The notes under the pieces are model-generated. The model had not been told where the DNA came from. It saw nothing but the letters and a program-made list of their open reading frames with translations, and ran no database searches. The translations under genes and the position numbers were made by a program. DNA of 64,000 nt. Origin: JALHVH01 sp963773685 (lineage in GTDB: Bacteria; Acidobacteriota; Aminicenantia; Aminicenantales; Saccharicenantaceae). Shown one piece after another: positions 29,841-38,860 of the stretch. How positions within the stretch are numbered: position 1 is the stretch's first letter; every line of letters starts with the position of its first letter. The DNA is taken from the NCBI GenBank assembly GCA_963773685.1, contig CAVZBY010000011.1, positions 186,001 to 250,000 of the forward strand, read 5' to 3'.

Positions 29841-31171
29841 TTGGCCCTCAGGTCCAGGACAGAGGCGTTCTCGGGCTTGAAGAGCCTGTTCGCCAGGCTG
29901 ATGATCGAAACGGGGGTCACGCGGAGGTACCGCTCGAATTCCTGCGGGATATCCTCGAGGCGGGCCCCCGAAAGGGTCATCTCGCAAAAGAGCAGGGCCC
30001 GGGGCAGCGACGTCGCCAGCCGGGCGAGATAATCGCTCTTGAAGAGGACCTTGGCCTTGGCCAGCTCCGTCTCGGAGACGAACGCCGTCCGGAACTTGCC
30101 GATCTCGCCCGCGATGGCTTTCCGGCACAGGTCGGCCATGACGGCATTCGGACTGATGGCGAAGATCCGGAGCGAGGGCCGGCCGCCCCGGACCTCGATC
30201 CCGCCGTCGAGATACACCGCGATCCGGTCCTTCTTCACGACCTTCTTGTAGAGGCGGGAGCTCTTCCCGCGCGTCAGGAGGATCTCCATGAGCTTCAGGC
30301 CGTAGGAATCGTCCTCCTGGAGGCGGTCGAGGCGATAGCCGACATGAAGGGCCGGCGAAGGGGCGAGCGGGTCCGTCATGATCCGCTCCCGTCCGGCGGA
30401 CGCCGGACCCGGCGGCGCCGGCGGCGGCACCTCCGCCCCGCGGGGGATGGTCTCGAAGTACTTCGCGACGAGCTCCCGCGCTTTCGGGACGGCGAAGCTC
30501 CCCGCGATGCAGAGGACCGCGTTGTTGGGCACATAATAGGCCGAGGCAAAGGCCCGGGCGTCCTCCTCGGTGATCCGCTTGAGGTCCTCCTCCGTCCCGA
30601 TGACGGGATGGCCGTAGGCGAAATCTGGGTAGAGGAGGCTGTCGAAGAGGAAGAAGCTCTCCATGTACGGCTCGGTCGTCCGGCGCTGGCGGATCTCGGC
30701 GATGAGCGTCTCTTTCGCCCGCTCCACGCCCGGGCCCGTGATGGCCGGGGCGGCCATCCGGTCGGACTCCAGCCAGAGGGCGAGGGCCAATTGGTTGGCC
30801 GGGACGGTCTCGTAAAAATAGGTCTTGTCGAGCGATGTGTTGGCGTTGAGCTCCCCCCCGATCCTCTGAACGTAATTGATGTGCTGCATGGGGGAGACGT
30901 TCTCGGACCCCTGGAACATGAGGTTTTCCATGAGGTAGGCGAGGCCCGACTTCCCGGGCTGTTCCCGGACGGGGCCGGCGGCGTAGGCGACGACGACCGA
31001 GACCACCGGAAGGGAATCGTCCTCGGAGAGGATGACCTGGAGGCCGTTCTTCAGGCGGTATTGGGTCAGCGGGAAATCGAGGCCCTTGGGGACGGCGGTC
31101 TGGCCGGAGACGCACGGGACGCAGAACAGGACGGCCCAGACCCACCTGAGGACGGCCCTGGTCACGGACAT
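29837..31171 (-). CDS. M16-like peptidase homologue, first subunit, degenerate zinc motif
   Basis: The first of two paired M16-family proteins, 444 residues with a signal peptide (VWAVLFCVPCVSGQ). The fold is clear from FPLTQYRLKNGLQVILSEDD and YYVPNNAVLCIAGSF. In an active member the segment GLAHLLEHLMF carries the zinc ligands; here it is GLAYLMENLMF (near 30925-30960), so both histidines are replaced (Tyr and Asn) while the glutamate is kept. The downstream glutamate region AKETLIAEIRQR persists. Since the partner also lacks the motif, the pair looks proteolytically dead or uses other chemistry. No frameshift affects this stretch. Confidence 0.88.
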   Translation of the reverse strand: MSVTRAVLRWVWAVLFCVPCVSGQTAVPKGLDFPLTQYRLKNGLQVILSEDDSLPVVSVVVAYAAGPVREQPGKSGLAYLMENLMFQGSENVSPMQHINYVQRIGGELNANTSLDKTYFYETVPANQLALALWLESDRMAAPAITGPGVERAKETLIAEIRQRRTTEPYMESFFLFDSLLYPDFAYGHPVIGTEEDLKRITEEDARAFASAYYVPNNAVLCIAGSFAVPKARELVAKYFETIPRGAEVPPPAPPGPASAGRERIMTDPLAPSPALHVGYRLDRLQEDDSYGLKLMEILLTRGKSSRLYKKVVKKDRIAVYLDGGIEVRGGRPSLRIFAISPNAVMADLCRKAIAGEIGKFRTAFVSETELAKAKVLFKSDYLARLATSLPRALLFCEMTLSGARLEDIPQEFERYLRVTPVSIISLANRLFKPENASVLDLRAK

Positions 31172-31253
31172 TTCGGCCCCGGAGCGTGCGGCATTAGGGC
31201 TTTAACGATAGCATAAATAAAAACGGAATTACAGACGACCGCGCCCCGCTCCC

Positions 31254-31282
31254 TTGAAACCCGGCCTCGTTTGTGATATTTT
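31254..31282 (+). promoter_or_regulatory. Candidate promoter of metK
   Basis: TTGAAA (31254-31259), 17-base spacer, TATTTT (31277-31282). The predicted leader is only about 33 bases and holds a GAGGAGG ribosome site, so there is no room for a SAM riboswitch before metK. Confidence 0.55.
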
Positions 31283-31321
31283 GTTGGGCTATTCGAGGAC
31301 TATCTCCTGAGGAGGCTGCCC

Positions 31322-32496
31322 ATGAGCAGGAACGGAAAATATCTCTTCACGTCCGAATCGGTGACCGAAGGCCACCCGGACAAGATCTGCGACCAGATCT
31401 CGGACTCCATCCTGGACGACCTTCTGCGGCAGGACCCCAAGAGCCGGGTCGCCTGCGAGACGCTGACCACGACGGGCCTCGTCCTCATCGCCGGCGAGAT
31501 CACGACCCTCGGCTACTGCGATTTCCAGAAGCTCGTCCGGAACACGGTCCGGGATATCGGATACACCAAGGCCGAGTACGGATTCGACTACAAGACCTGC
31601 TGTGTCATCTCCTCCATTCATGAGCAGTCTCCGGACATCTCCCTGGGAGTGACCGAGACCGACGGCCATGAGCAGGGCGCGGGGGACCAGGGCCTGATGT
31701 TCGGGTACGCCTGCCGGGAGACCGAGGAGCTCATGCCCCTGCCCATCATGATGGCCCACAAGCTGGTCCGCCGGCTCAGCGAGGTCCGCAAGGACAAGAC
31801 GCTTGCCCTACCTCCGCCCGGACGGGAAGTCCCAGGTCACGGTCGAGTACGAAGGGAGCGTCCCGAAGCGGGTGGAGGCCATCGTCATCGCCGCCCAGCA
31901 CAACGACAAGGTCCGGATGGAGGACCTGCGCGAGGACATCAAGCGCGAGGTCATCCGCAAGGTCGTCCCCGCCGAGCTCATCGACGACGAGACCTGGAAG
32001 AAGGTCTTCATCAACGGGACCGGACGGTTCGAGATCGGCGGCCCGCTCGGGCGACACGGGGATCACCGGCCGGAAGATCATCGTCGACACCTACGGCGGC
32101 GTGGGGAGCCACGGCGGCGGCGCCTTCTCCGGAAAGGACCCGTCCAAGGTCGACCGATCCGGCTCCTACATGGCCCGCTACGTCGCCAAGAACCTCGTGG
32201 CCGCCGGCCTGGCCGACCGGCTCGAGGTCCAGCTGGCCTACGCCATCGGCGTCGCCGAGCCCGTCTCGGTCATGGTCGATTCGTTCGGCACGGCGAAGGT
32301 CTCCGAGGACAAGATCAAGGAGCTCATCCGCTCCCATTTCAAGCTGACCCCCAAGGGCATGATCGCCTATCTGGACCTGCTCCGCCCGATCTACCGCAAG
32401 ACCGCCGCCTACGGACACTTCGGCCGGACGGAGCCCGAGTTCACCTGGGAGCGGACCGACAAGGCCGCGACGCTCAGGAAGGACGCCGGCCTGTAA
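31322..32496 (+). CDS. metK: S-adenosylmethionine synthetase, two frameshifts
   Basis: MetK makes S-adenosylmethionine from methionine and ATP and is essential in almost all bacteria. Motifs are complete across three frames: TSESVTEGHPDKICDQISD (ATP site), DQGLMFGYACRETEELMPLP, then RPDGKSQVTVEYEG, FEIGGP and finally TGRKIIVDTYGG with GGGAFSGKDPSKVDRS. The frame breaks at 31803-31804 (one extra T; corrected KDKTLPYLRPDG) and at 32049-32051 (one extra G; corrected GGPLGDTGITGRK). The corrected protein has about 390 residues, the normal length. Since the gene is essential and single here, sequence error is by far the likeliest reading. ahcY follows after 36 bases. Confidence 0.93.
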
Positions 32497-32532
32497 GGGC
32501 GCGGCCCCGCCCCGGAGATAAAGAGAGGGACC

Positions 32533-33789
32533 ATGGAATACGACGTCAAGGATACCGGCCTGGCCGAGCGCGGAAGGCTCAAGATGGAATGGGCGGCGCG
32601 GTCGATGCCCGTCCTCGCGAAGATCAAGGGCCGGTTCGCCAAGGAGAAGCCGCTCAAGGGATTGAGGATCGCCGCCTGCCTTCACGTGACGAGCGAGACG
32701 GGGAACCTCATGCAGGCCCTGAAGCTCGGCGGCGCGGATGTCCGGCTCACGGCGTCGAATCCGCTGAGCACCCAGGACGAGGTGGCCGCCGCCCTGGTGA
32801 TGGTCGACCGCATCCCCGTCTTCGCCATCAAGGGCGAGGACAACGCCACCTACTACCGCCATATCGGGCAGTCCCTCGATCACCGGCCGCAGATCACGAT
32901 GGACGACGGCGCCGACCTCGTCTCCATCCTCCATTCGGAGCGGAGGAGCCTGCTTCCCGGGATCCTCGGCGGGACCGAGGAGACGACGACCGGAGTCATC
33001 CGCCTCCGCAGCATGGCCAAGGAAAAGGTCCTGAATTACCCCATCATCGCCGTCAACGACGCCGACACCAAGCACCTGTTCGACAACCGCTACGGGACCG
33101 GGCAGAGCACCCTGGACGGCATCCTCCGGGCGACCAACGTCCTCCTGGCCGGCTTGAATTTCGTCATCGCCGGCTACGGCTGGTGCGGCAAGGGGCTGGC
33201 CATGAGGGCCAAGGGCGCCGGCGCCCACGTCTTCGTCTGCGAGATCAATCCCATCCGGGCCCTCGAGGCCGAGATGGACGGTTTCACGGTCGTTCCCATG
33301 GCCGAGGCCGCCAAGCTCGGCGACGTCTTCGTGACCGTGACCGGGAACAAGAGCGTCATCCGGAAGGAGCACTTCCTGGCCATGAAGGACGGCGCCATCG
33401 TCGCCAATTCCGGCCACTTCAACGTCGAGATCGATATCCCCGCGCTGGAGCGCCTGGCGAAGGCCAAGCGCGAGGTGCGGCCGTTCGTCGAGGAATACAC
33501 ACTCCCCGGTGGCGTCCGGATCAATCTCCTGGGCGAGGGCCGGCTCATCAATCTGGCCGCGGCCGAAGGCCACCCGGCCATGGTCATGGATATGAGCTTC
33601 GCCAACCAGTCCCTCAGCGTCCTCCACCTGACCCGGGTCGGCAAGACCCTCGAAAAGAAGGTCTATCCGGTCCCGAAGGAGATCGACGAGGAGATCGCCC
33701 GGCTCAAGCTCGCCTCGATGGGCGTCGCCATCGACAAGCTCTCGGCGGCCCAGAAGAAGTACCTCGAGGACTGGAAAGAAGGGACCTGA
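32533..33789 (+). CDS. ahcY: Adenosylhomocysteinase
   Basis: AhcY splits S-adenosylhomocysteine into adenosine and homocysteine, removing the inhibitory product of methylation. The 418-residue protein has LHVTSETGNLMQALKLGGAD near the N-terminus, NDADTKHLFDNRYGTGQS (substrate region), and the Rossmann glycine motif GYGWCGKGLAMRAKG for tightly bound NAD. Length matches the shorter bacterial/archaeal form. It follows metK, forming a methyl-cycle operon of synthesis and recycling. The stop codon sits in the loop of a hairpin that may end the transcript. Confidence 0.96.
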   Translation: MEYDVKDTGLAERGRLKMEWAARSMPVLAKIKGRFAKEKPLKGLRIAACLHVTSETGNLMQALKLGGADVRLTASNPLSTQDEVAAALVMVDRIPVFAIKGEDNATYYRHIGQSLDHRPQITMDDGADLVSILHSERRSLLPGILGGTEETTTGVIRLRSMAKEKVLNYPIIAVNDADTKHLFDNRYGTGQSTLDGILRATNVLLAGLNFVIAGYGWCGKGLAMRAKGAGAHVFVCEINPIRALEAEMDGFTVVPMAEAAKLGDVFVTVTGNKSVIRKEHFLAMKDGAIVANSGHFNVEIDIPALERLAKAKREVRPFVEEYTLPGGVRINLLGEGRLINLAAAEGHPAMVMDMSFANQSLSVLHLTRVGKTLEKKVYPVPKEIDEEIARLKLASMGVAIDKLSAAQKKYLEDWKEGT

Positions 33790-33797
33790 GTCCCTTT
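33778..33797 (+). terminator. Hairpin spanning the ahcY stop codon
   Basis: GAAGGGAC pairs with GTCCCTTT around the loop CTGA, which contains the TGA stop. The T-tract after it is short, so this is a weak or factor-assisted terminator candidate. Confidence 0.4.
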
Positions 33798-34150
33798 CAG
33801 CATTGGGGTCGCCTTCGAAGGACTCGGGGGCATCCCTCCAGAAGACGCGGATTTGTCCCAGCGAGCCAAATCCGCTCCGCTTCGGGTCTTCGCTCTCCCC
33901 GTCCTCTCGGACGGGGAACCATGCCCGCTCCGCCCCTCGACGGCTTCTTCCGGGATATCCCCCTGCGTCCTTCGTGCGGCGATCCATTCCGGACCCCTGA
34001 TGGGAGGGATTTAAATGGAGCGACGGCAGTCCTGTCGAGATCACGGTGACTTGCCGGAAATAAAAGGTCCCGAAGAGGTTCCTGGGTCTGGGGTCAAAAG
34101 TGGCCTCCGAGACCCAAGAAGGCCAGCTTGATCTAACCTGAGGACAAAAC
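33798..34150 (+). repeat. Dispersed structured intergenic element, copy 1
   Basis: This fills the 380-base space between the convergent ahcY and TPR genes. No coding region is supportable here. Hairpin A: GCGGATTTG (33847-33855) pairs with CAAATCCGC (33867-33875) over an 11-base loop. Hairpin B: CCCCGTCC (33897-33904) pairs with GGACGGGG (33909-33916) over TCTC. A 3' block at 34077-34115 contains GGGTCTGGGGTC and GGCCTCCGAGACCC, which can form a further stem. All three parts recur in the same order and orientation at 41621-42055. Function unknown; candidate non-coding RNA or small mobile repeat. Confidence 0.75.
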
Positions 34151-34169
34151 CCTTTGTAGAGCTCTCCCT

Positions 34170-34958
34170 TCAAGGCAAAGAGGATTGCCTCTTTTTGATG
34201 GCGTCGAGATATTCCCGGAGCTTGGCTTTGGTCTCCGGGTCCGTGATGCGGGGGGAGATGCGCTCCAGGACCTCTTTCGCCCGCTCGAATTCCTCGTTCT
34301 TGAACAGGGCCGCGCCGAAATTGAAGCCGAAAGTGGGGTCGTCGGGCACGAGCTTCACGGCCTGGCCGTAAGCGTCGACGGCGGCGGGGAGATCGTCTTT
34401 CCTCTCCAGGATCAGCCCCTTGAGGTTATGGGCCATGGCGAAGCGGGGCTTCAGCTGGATCGATCGCTCGACCTCGTCGCGGGCGTCGTCGAAGCGCTCG
34501 AGCGTATAAAAGAGCCTGGCCAGGTTGTAATGGGGGAGCTCGAGGGAGAGATAAGCGGGGTCCTCGAGGGCCTTCCGGAACTCCGCCTCGGCCTTGTCCG
34601 CGAAGCCGAGCTCCTGGTAAATGGTCCCGAGATTGTTATGGGCTTCCGTGAAGCCGGGATTGATCTCGATGGACTTCTGGAAGGCGGCGGCGGAGCCCTG
34701 GAGATCGCCCTTGATGGACCGGGCCAGGCCGACCGCGTTCCAGGCGAGATACGATCTGGGATTCAGGGCGATGCTCTTGTCGAGGTATTTCAGCGCCTCG
34801 TCCACCCTGTTCCCGTTGAGGTAGAAGAGGCCCAGGTTGTATTGATATTGGGGGTCCTTTTCCCGCGACCGCGCCTGCTTTTTCTGGGCCGACGCGCAGA
34901 ACGCCAGCCCGAGGCAGGCGACGAGGGCGACCGCCGCTTTCCAAGCTTTTCGTTCCAT
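34170..34958 (-). CDS. TPR-repeat exported protein
   Basis: A 262-residue protein with a signal peptide (AVALVACLGLAFCASA, cleavage before QKK) and six or so TPR units of the YNLGLFYLNGNRVDEALKYL and AHNNLGTIYQELGFADKAEA type. It resembles the PilF/PilW-type lipoproteins that assist pilus secretin assembly, but the residue before its cysteine is Phe, a poor lipobox, so soluble export seems likelier. No pilus genes are nearby. It is the last gene of the asnS operon, 40 bases after gpsA. The function is not assigned. Confidence 0.8.
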   Translation of the reverse strand: MERKAWKAAVALVACLGLAFCASAQKKQARSREKDPQYQYNLGLFYLNGNRVDEALKYLDKSIALNPRSYLAWNAVGLARSIKGDLQGSAAAFQKSIEINPGFTEAHNNLGTIYQELGFADKAEAEFRKALEDPAYLSLELPHYNLARLFYTLERFDDARDEVERSIQLKPRFAMAHNLKGLILERKDDLPAAVDAYGQAVKLVPDDPTFGFNFGAALFKNEEFERAKEVLERISPRITDPETKAKLREYLDAIKKRQSSLP

Positions 34959-34998
34959 CTCATCCTCCTCATCCGGCGGGGCGGACCCGGCCGGAGGC

Positions 34999-35994
34999 TC
35001 ATTCGTTCTTCAAGGCCCGGGACATGAGATCGTCGATCGCCTTCTTCGGCGATTTGTTCTTGTACAGGACCTGATAGACCTGTTCGGATATCGGCATTTC
35101 GATGGACTCGCGCCGGGCCAGGTCGTGGACCGAGAGCGTCGTCCGAACGCCCTCGGCGACCATCTTCATGCGGCCGAGGACGGCCTTCAGGGACCTCCCT
35201 TTGCCCAGCTCGTACCCCACGAAATGGTTCCGGCTGAGCTCTCCGGTGCACGTCAGGATCAGGTCCCCCATCCCGGCCAGTCCCGAGAACGTCTCTCTCC
35301 GGGCCCCGAGGTGGGTCCCGAGCCTCGTCATCTCGGCGAGGCCCCGGGTGATGAGGGCCGCCCGGGTGTTCAGGCCGAACTCCAGGGCGTCGGAAATGCC
35401 CGCGGCGATGGCGATGACGTTCTTCATGGCTCCGCAGAGCTCGACGCCGACGACGTCGGTGGACGTATAGGCCCGGAGGGTCAGGCTGGAGACGAGGTGC
35501 TGGACCTTGCGCGCGATCTCGATGTCCTTGGACGCCACGACGACCGCCGTCGGATGCCCCAGGGCCAGCTCCTTCGCGAAGCTCGGCCCGGAGAGCACGG
35601 CGACGGAGGGCCTCCGGAAGGGATGAAAGGCCTCGTCCATGACCTGGCTCATGCGCTTGAGCGATTTCGGCTCCAGGCCCTTGGTCAGGCTGACGACGAT
35701 CTGCCCGTGGGCGACGTACGGGCCCATCTCGGAGAGGAGGGGACGGCAGAATTGCGAAGGCACGGCCGTGAACAGGACGTCCGATGAGACCACCGCCTCC
35801 GGCAGGTCATGATAGAAGGAGACGGGATCGGGGAAGACGTGGCCGGGGAGGAAGGCCTTGTTCTCCCGGGTCTTCCGGAGGGTCTCGAAGATGTCCGCCT
35901 CGCGGATCCAGAGCTTCGTCCGGACCCCGAGCCTTCCGAGATAGAGCGCGAACGCCGAACCCCAGCTGCCGCCGCCGATGACGCTTGTCTTCAT
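34999..35994 (-). CDS. gpsA: Glycerol-3-phosphate dehydrogenase [NAD(P)+]
   Basis: GpsA reduces dihydroxyacetone phosphate to sn-glycerol-3-phosphate, the backbone for phospholipids. The 331-residue protein opens with the Rossmann motif SVIGGGSWGSAFALYLGRLG, then shows SGPSFAKELALGHPTAVVVA, the catalytic lysine in VELCGAMKNVIAIAAGI, and TRGLAEMTRLG. Its ATG overlaps the plsY stop as ATGA, and plsY uses the product of GpsA, so the two are coupled in position and pathway. Confidence 0.96.
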   Translation of the reverse strand: MKTSVIGGGSWGSAFALYLGRLGVRTKLWIREADIFETLRKTRENKAFLPGHVFPDPVSFYHDLPEAVVSSDVLFTAVPSQFCRPLLSEMGPYVAHGQIVVSLTKGLEPKSLKRMSQVMDEAFHPFRRPSVAVLSGPSFAKELALGHPTAVVVASKDIEIARKVQHLVSSLTLRAYTSTDVVGVELCGAMKNVIAIAAGISDALEFGLNTRAALITRGLAEMTRLGTHLGARRETFSGLAGMGDLILTCTGELSRNHFVGYELGKGRSLKAVLGRMKMVAEGVRTTLSVHDLARRESIEMPISEQVYQVLYKNKSPKKAIDDLMSRALKNE

Positions 35995-36583
35995 GCCGCC
36001 CTCTCTCCGAGCTTCCTCTCCCGGCCGGAGAGAAGCCGCCCGATGTTGCCCTTGTGGCGCAAGACGATGAGGGCCGCGATCGCGACTCCCCAGAGGACCG
36101 TCGCCGGCCCCGCCCCGAGGAGCAGGGACGAGGATGGGCAAGGCCGAGACCGCGAGGATGGAGCCCAGGGATACATACCGGGTCAGGCCGACGACGATGA
36201 GGAACAGGACCGCGCAGCCGAGGAGAGGGAGGGGGTCGACCGCGGCCGCGGCGCCGATGGTCGTCGCCACGCCCTTCCCCCCGCGGAAGCGGATATAGAC
36301 GGGATAGCAGTGGCCGACGACGGCCACGAAGGAGGCGGCGAGGGCCAAGCGCGTGTCTCCGAAGAGACGGAACGCGAGGAACGCCGGGAGGAAGCCCTTG
36401 AGGACGTCCGCGACGGCGACCGGGACGGCCAGCTTCCATCCCCTGAGCCGCATGACGTTCGTGGCTCCCGTGTTCCGGCTCCCGATGCTCACGGATATCT
36501 CCCCGGGCGCTCAGCTTGAAGGCGAGGTAGCCCGTCGGGACCGCCCCGAGGAGATAGGATAGGACGATGAAAAGGATCTTCAT
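35991..36583 (-). CDS. plsY: Acyl-phosphate:glycerol-3-phosphate acyltransferase, two frameshifts
   Basis: PlsY is the membrane acyltransferase that makes lysophosphatidic acid from acyl-phosphate and glycerol-3-phosphate. Three frames together give the family: MKILFIVLSYLLGAVPTGYL, then GSRNTGATNVMR and YIRFRGGKGVATTIGA (both conserved active-site loops), then VAIAALIVLRHKGNIGRLLSG, whose HKxNI segment is the third motif. Breaks lie near 36488-36491 and near 36127-36131, and each is explained by one extra base. The corrected protein is about 195 residues, as usual. Start and stop overlap thpR and gpsA as ATGA. The gene is essential where it is the only such enzyme, so sequence error is likely. 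Confidence 0.9.
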
Positions 36584-37140
36584 GCGAGCTCCGTTCGGGC
36601 GAGGACCTCGTATCGCGGTCCGGACGGGGAGAGGAGGCTCTTGTAGAACGTAAGCGCGGCGACGCTCATCCCGCCCAACTCGATCTCCCGGTTTCGTTCG
36701 AGCTCTCCGAGGACCGGCTCCAGCCCGTCGCGGGACCTGACGCGCCCCAGGGTGAGGTGAGGGTGGAAGGCCCTGTCCTCCCGGGGGAACCCGGCCTTCT
36801 CGCATTCCGCTTCGAGGGCGGACTGGATCTCCATGAGCCCGGACGTTTCCGCGATCCCGGCCCAGAGGATCCTCGCGTTCGCCCTGCCGCCCGGAGGAAA
36901 GGTCCCCGTCCCTTTGAGCTTCAGAAGGAAGGGGCGACGGCCGGCCGCGATCCTTTCGAGGAGGGCCGTAACGGCCCCGGCCTCTTCATCCGAGATATCG
37001 CCGAGGAACTTGAGCGTCAGGTGCATCGCTTCCGGCTTGACCCAGGCGACGTCCCCGCCCTTCCTCCGGAGGGCCCGGACGAGCGCCTCCACGGCGGACT
37101 TGATCTCAGGGGTGAGATCGATGGCGATGAACGCTCTCAT
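36580..37140 (-). CDS. thpR: RNA 2',3'-cyclic phosphodiesterase
   Basis: A 186-residue 2H phosphoesterase (formerly LigT). The two catalytic HxTx motifs are AMHLTLKFLG (His40) and FHPHLTLGRV near residue 127. It opens 2',3'-cyclic phosphate ends of RNA; the physiological substrate in bacteria is uncertain. It is often found beside cinA, as here, where the cinA stop overlaps its ATG. The protein is intact. Confidence 0.92.
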   Translation of the reverse strand: MRAFIAIDLTPEIKSAVEALVRALRRKGGDVAWVKPEAMHLTLKFLGDISDEEAGAVTALLERIAAGRRPFLLKLKGTGTFPPGGRANARILWAGIAETSGLMEIQSALEAECEKAGFPREDRAFHPHLTLGRVRSRDGLEPVLGELERNREIELGGMSVAALTFYKSLLSPSGPRYEVLARTELA

Positions 37141-38411
37141 GTCGCCTCCTTGAGCTCGAGGAGGAGCCTCCGTCTCAGAAGGTCCAAGGCCTTCTGGGCA
37201 GAGAGGCCCCTCACGACCTCCCGGGTCCCGCCGAACAGACTCCGTTCAACGGCCGCCCCGCCTTTCCAGGCGAGGGCCGTAAAAACCTGCCCGACCGGCT
37301 TGGCCTCGGAACCGCCGCCCGGCCCGGCGATGCCCGTGACCGCCAGGCCATAGTCGGCGCCCGCGCGCGCCCGGACGCCGCGGGCCATGGCTTCGGCGAC
37401 CGGGGCGCTCACGGCTCCGTTCGCATCGATAGTCTTCTGCTCTACGCCGAGCCGGCGCACCTTGGACCGATCGCTGTAAGTCACGAAGCCCTCGTGGAAA
37501 TAGGCGGAGCTTCCGGGGATACTGGTCAAGCGCTGGCTGATCAGGCCTCCGGTGCAGGATTCCGCGCAGGCCACCGTTCTGCCCATCGATGCCAGGAGCC
37601 CGGCCAGTACGGCCTCCAACCCCTTTCCGTCGCGCGAATAGACGAAGTCCCCGAGCCTGCGCAGGACGAAACCCTCGGCGCGGTCGATGGAGCGTTCGGC
37701 GGAAGACCGTTCCGATCTTCCCCGCAGGGTCAGACGGACCTGGAGATCTCCCGGGTAGGCAAGGATCGTGATGTCCACGCCCTCCGGGAGCTTCGGATAT
37801 ACGCTTTTCAGCTTGTCCTCAAGAAGGGACTCGGAGAGACCGGTGATCCTCAGGACGCGGCGTAAGGTGAATCCGGACCCGCGCCCCGCGAGCCGCGGGA
37901 CGACCTCGGCTTCGAACATGGGTTCGAGCTCCCTCGGGGGGCCCGGGAGAAGGACGAGCCGGCGGGACCCCGCCTCGATCCAGAGCCCGGGGGCGGTGCC
38001 GTTGGGGTTCGCGAGGACTTCGGAGCCCTCGATCACGAAGCACTGTTTCCTGTTGGACGCGGGCATCCGGCCGCGGGAACGCGCCCGGAATCGCGTCCGG
38101 ATAGACCTCCGGATGGAGGGGTCGAAAACGAGGGCCCGGCCCAGGACAGCGGCGGCGGCCTCGCGCGTCCTGTCGTCCTCGGTCGGGCCGAGCCCGCCCG
38201 TGACGACGACGAGCCGCGACCGCTTCAGCGCCGTCCCGAGGCACGACAGAAGGTCCTCATGGTCATCGCCGACGACGGTCCGGAACGCGACGCCGATCCC
38301 GAGGTCCTCGAGCCTCTCGGTCAGGAAAAGGGAATCGGTGTCCCGGAAGAATGGGGAAAGCAGCTCCGTCCCGACGGCGACGATCTCCGCTCTCGAACCG
38401 GAAGCTTTCAT
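37137..38411 (-). CDS. cinA: CinA: competence/damage-inducible nucleotide hydrolase and nicotinamide-nucleotide amidase
   Basis: A two-domain protein of about 424 residues. The N-terminal COG1058 domain (AEIVAVGTELLSPFFRDTDS, VVVTGGLGPTEDDRTREA) resembles molybdopterin-binding MoeA folds and hydrolyses ADP-ribose-type substrates. The C-terminal CinA domain (VACAESCTGGLISQRLTSIP, VTGIAGPGGGSEAKPVGQVF) is the NMN deamidase of pyridine nucleotide salvage. The ATG at 38411 overlaps the pgpA stop; an upstream extension inside pgpA was rejected. It sits in the long asnS-to-TPR operon. Confidence 0.95.
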   Translation of the reverse strand: MKASGSRAEIVAVGTELLSPFFRDTDSLFLTERLEDLGIGVAFRTVVGDDHEDLLSCLGTALKRSRLVVVTGGLGPTEDDRTREAAAAVLGRALVFDPSIRRSIRTRFRARSRGRMPASNRKQCFVIEGSEVLANPNGTAPGLWIEAGSRRLVLLPGPPRELEPMFEAEVVPRLAGRGSGFTLRRVLRITGLSESLLEDKLKSVYPKLPEGVDITILAYPGDLQVRLTLRGRSERSSAERSIDRAEGFVLRRLGDFVYSRDGKGLEAVLAGLLASMGRTVACAESCTGGLISQRLTSIPGSSAYFHEGFVTYSDRSKVRRLGVEQKTIDANGAVSAPVAEAMARGVRARAGADYGLAVTGIAGPGGGSEAKPVGQVFTALAWKGGAAVERSLFGGTREVVRGLSAQKALDLLRRRLLLELKEAT

Positions 38412-38860
38412 CTTAGGATAAGGAGAATGAGCCTGAGGACCGCCGCCGACGCCAGCCCGGCCCCGATGTCGTCGGCCATGATGCCCCAACCCCGCGGGAA
38501 TCCTTCCAGCTTCCTGATGGGGTAGGGCTTGATGATATCAAAGATACGGAAGAGAAAAAAGCCGGCGGCCACCGCGACCGGGTCCCGGGGAGCCAGGAAG
38601 AGGGCGACGAGCTGGCCGCAGGCCTCGTCGATGACGATGCGGCCGGGGTCCTTCCGGCCGAGCTCCGCGGCGTATCGTGACGCGGCCGGGACGCCGACCA
38701 GGAAGAGGGCGACGATGATCAGGACCTGAACGGGTCCGGAGAGCCCGCCGATGACGAACATGTACAACAGCGCCGTCAGGAAGCTGGCCGCCGTGCCCGG
38801 AGCGATCGGACAGAAGCCCGAGCCGAAGAACGTCGCGACGATGCGGATGAGGCTTTTCAT
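38408..38860 (-). CDS. pgpA: Phosphatidylglycerophosphatase A
   Basis: PgpA dephosphorylates phosphatidylglycerol phosphate to phosphatidylglycerol in the membrane. The 150-residue protein has GSGFCPIAPGTAASFLTALL, DPGRIVIDEACGQLVALF (acidic metal site) and WGIMADDIGAGLASA near the end, all family motifs. Three or four hydrophobic segments are visible. The ATG overlaps the rimO stop and the stop overlaps the cinA start. With plsY and gpsA in the same operon, it makes a phospholipid group. Confidence 0.95.
   Translation of the reverse strand: MKSLIRIVATFFGSGFCPIAPGTAASFLTALLYMFVIGGLSGPVQVLIIVALFLVGVPAASRYAAELGRKDPGRIVIDEACGQLVALFLAPRDPVAVAAGFFLFRIFDIIKPYPIRKLEGFPRGWGIMADDIGAGLASAAVLRLILLILR

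Noticed and set aside
31283..31321. SAM riboswitch before metK
   Set aside because: The predicted leader is about 35 bases and mostly ribosome-binding sequence, too short for any known SAM riboswitch class.
32011..34173. A 720-codon minus-strand frame over metK, ahcY and repeat copy 1
   Set aside because: It opposes ahcY and metK, has no motif, and its upstream end is simply repeat sequence.
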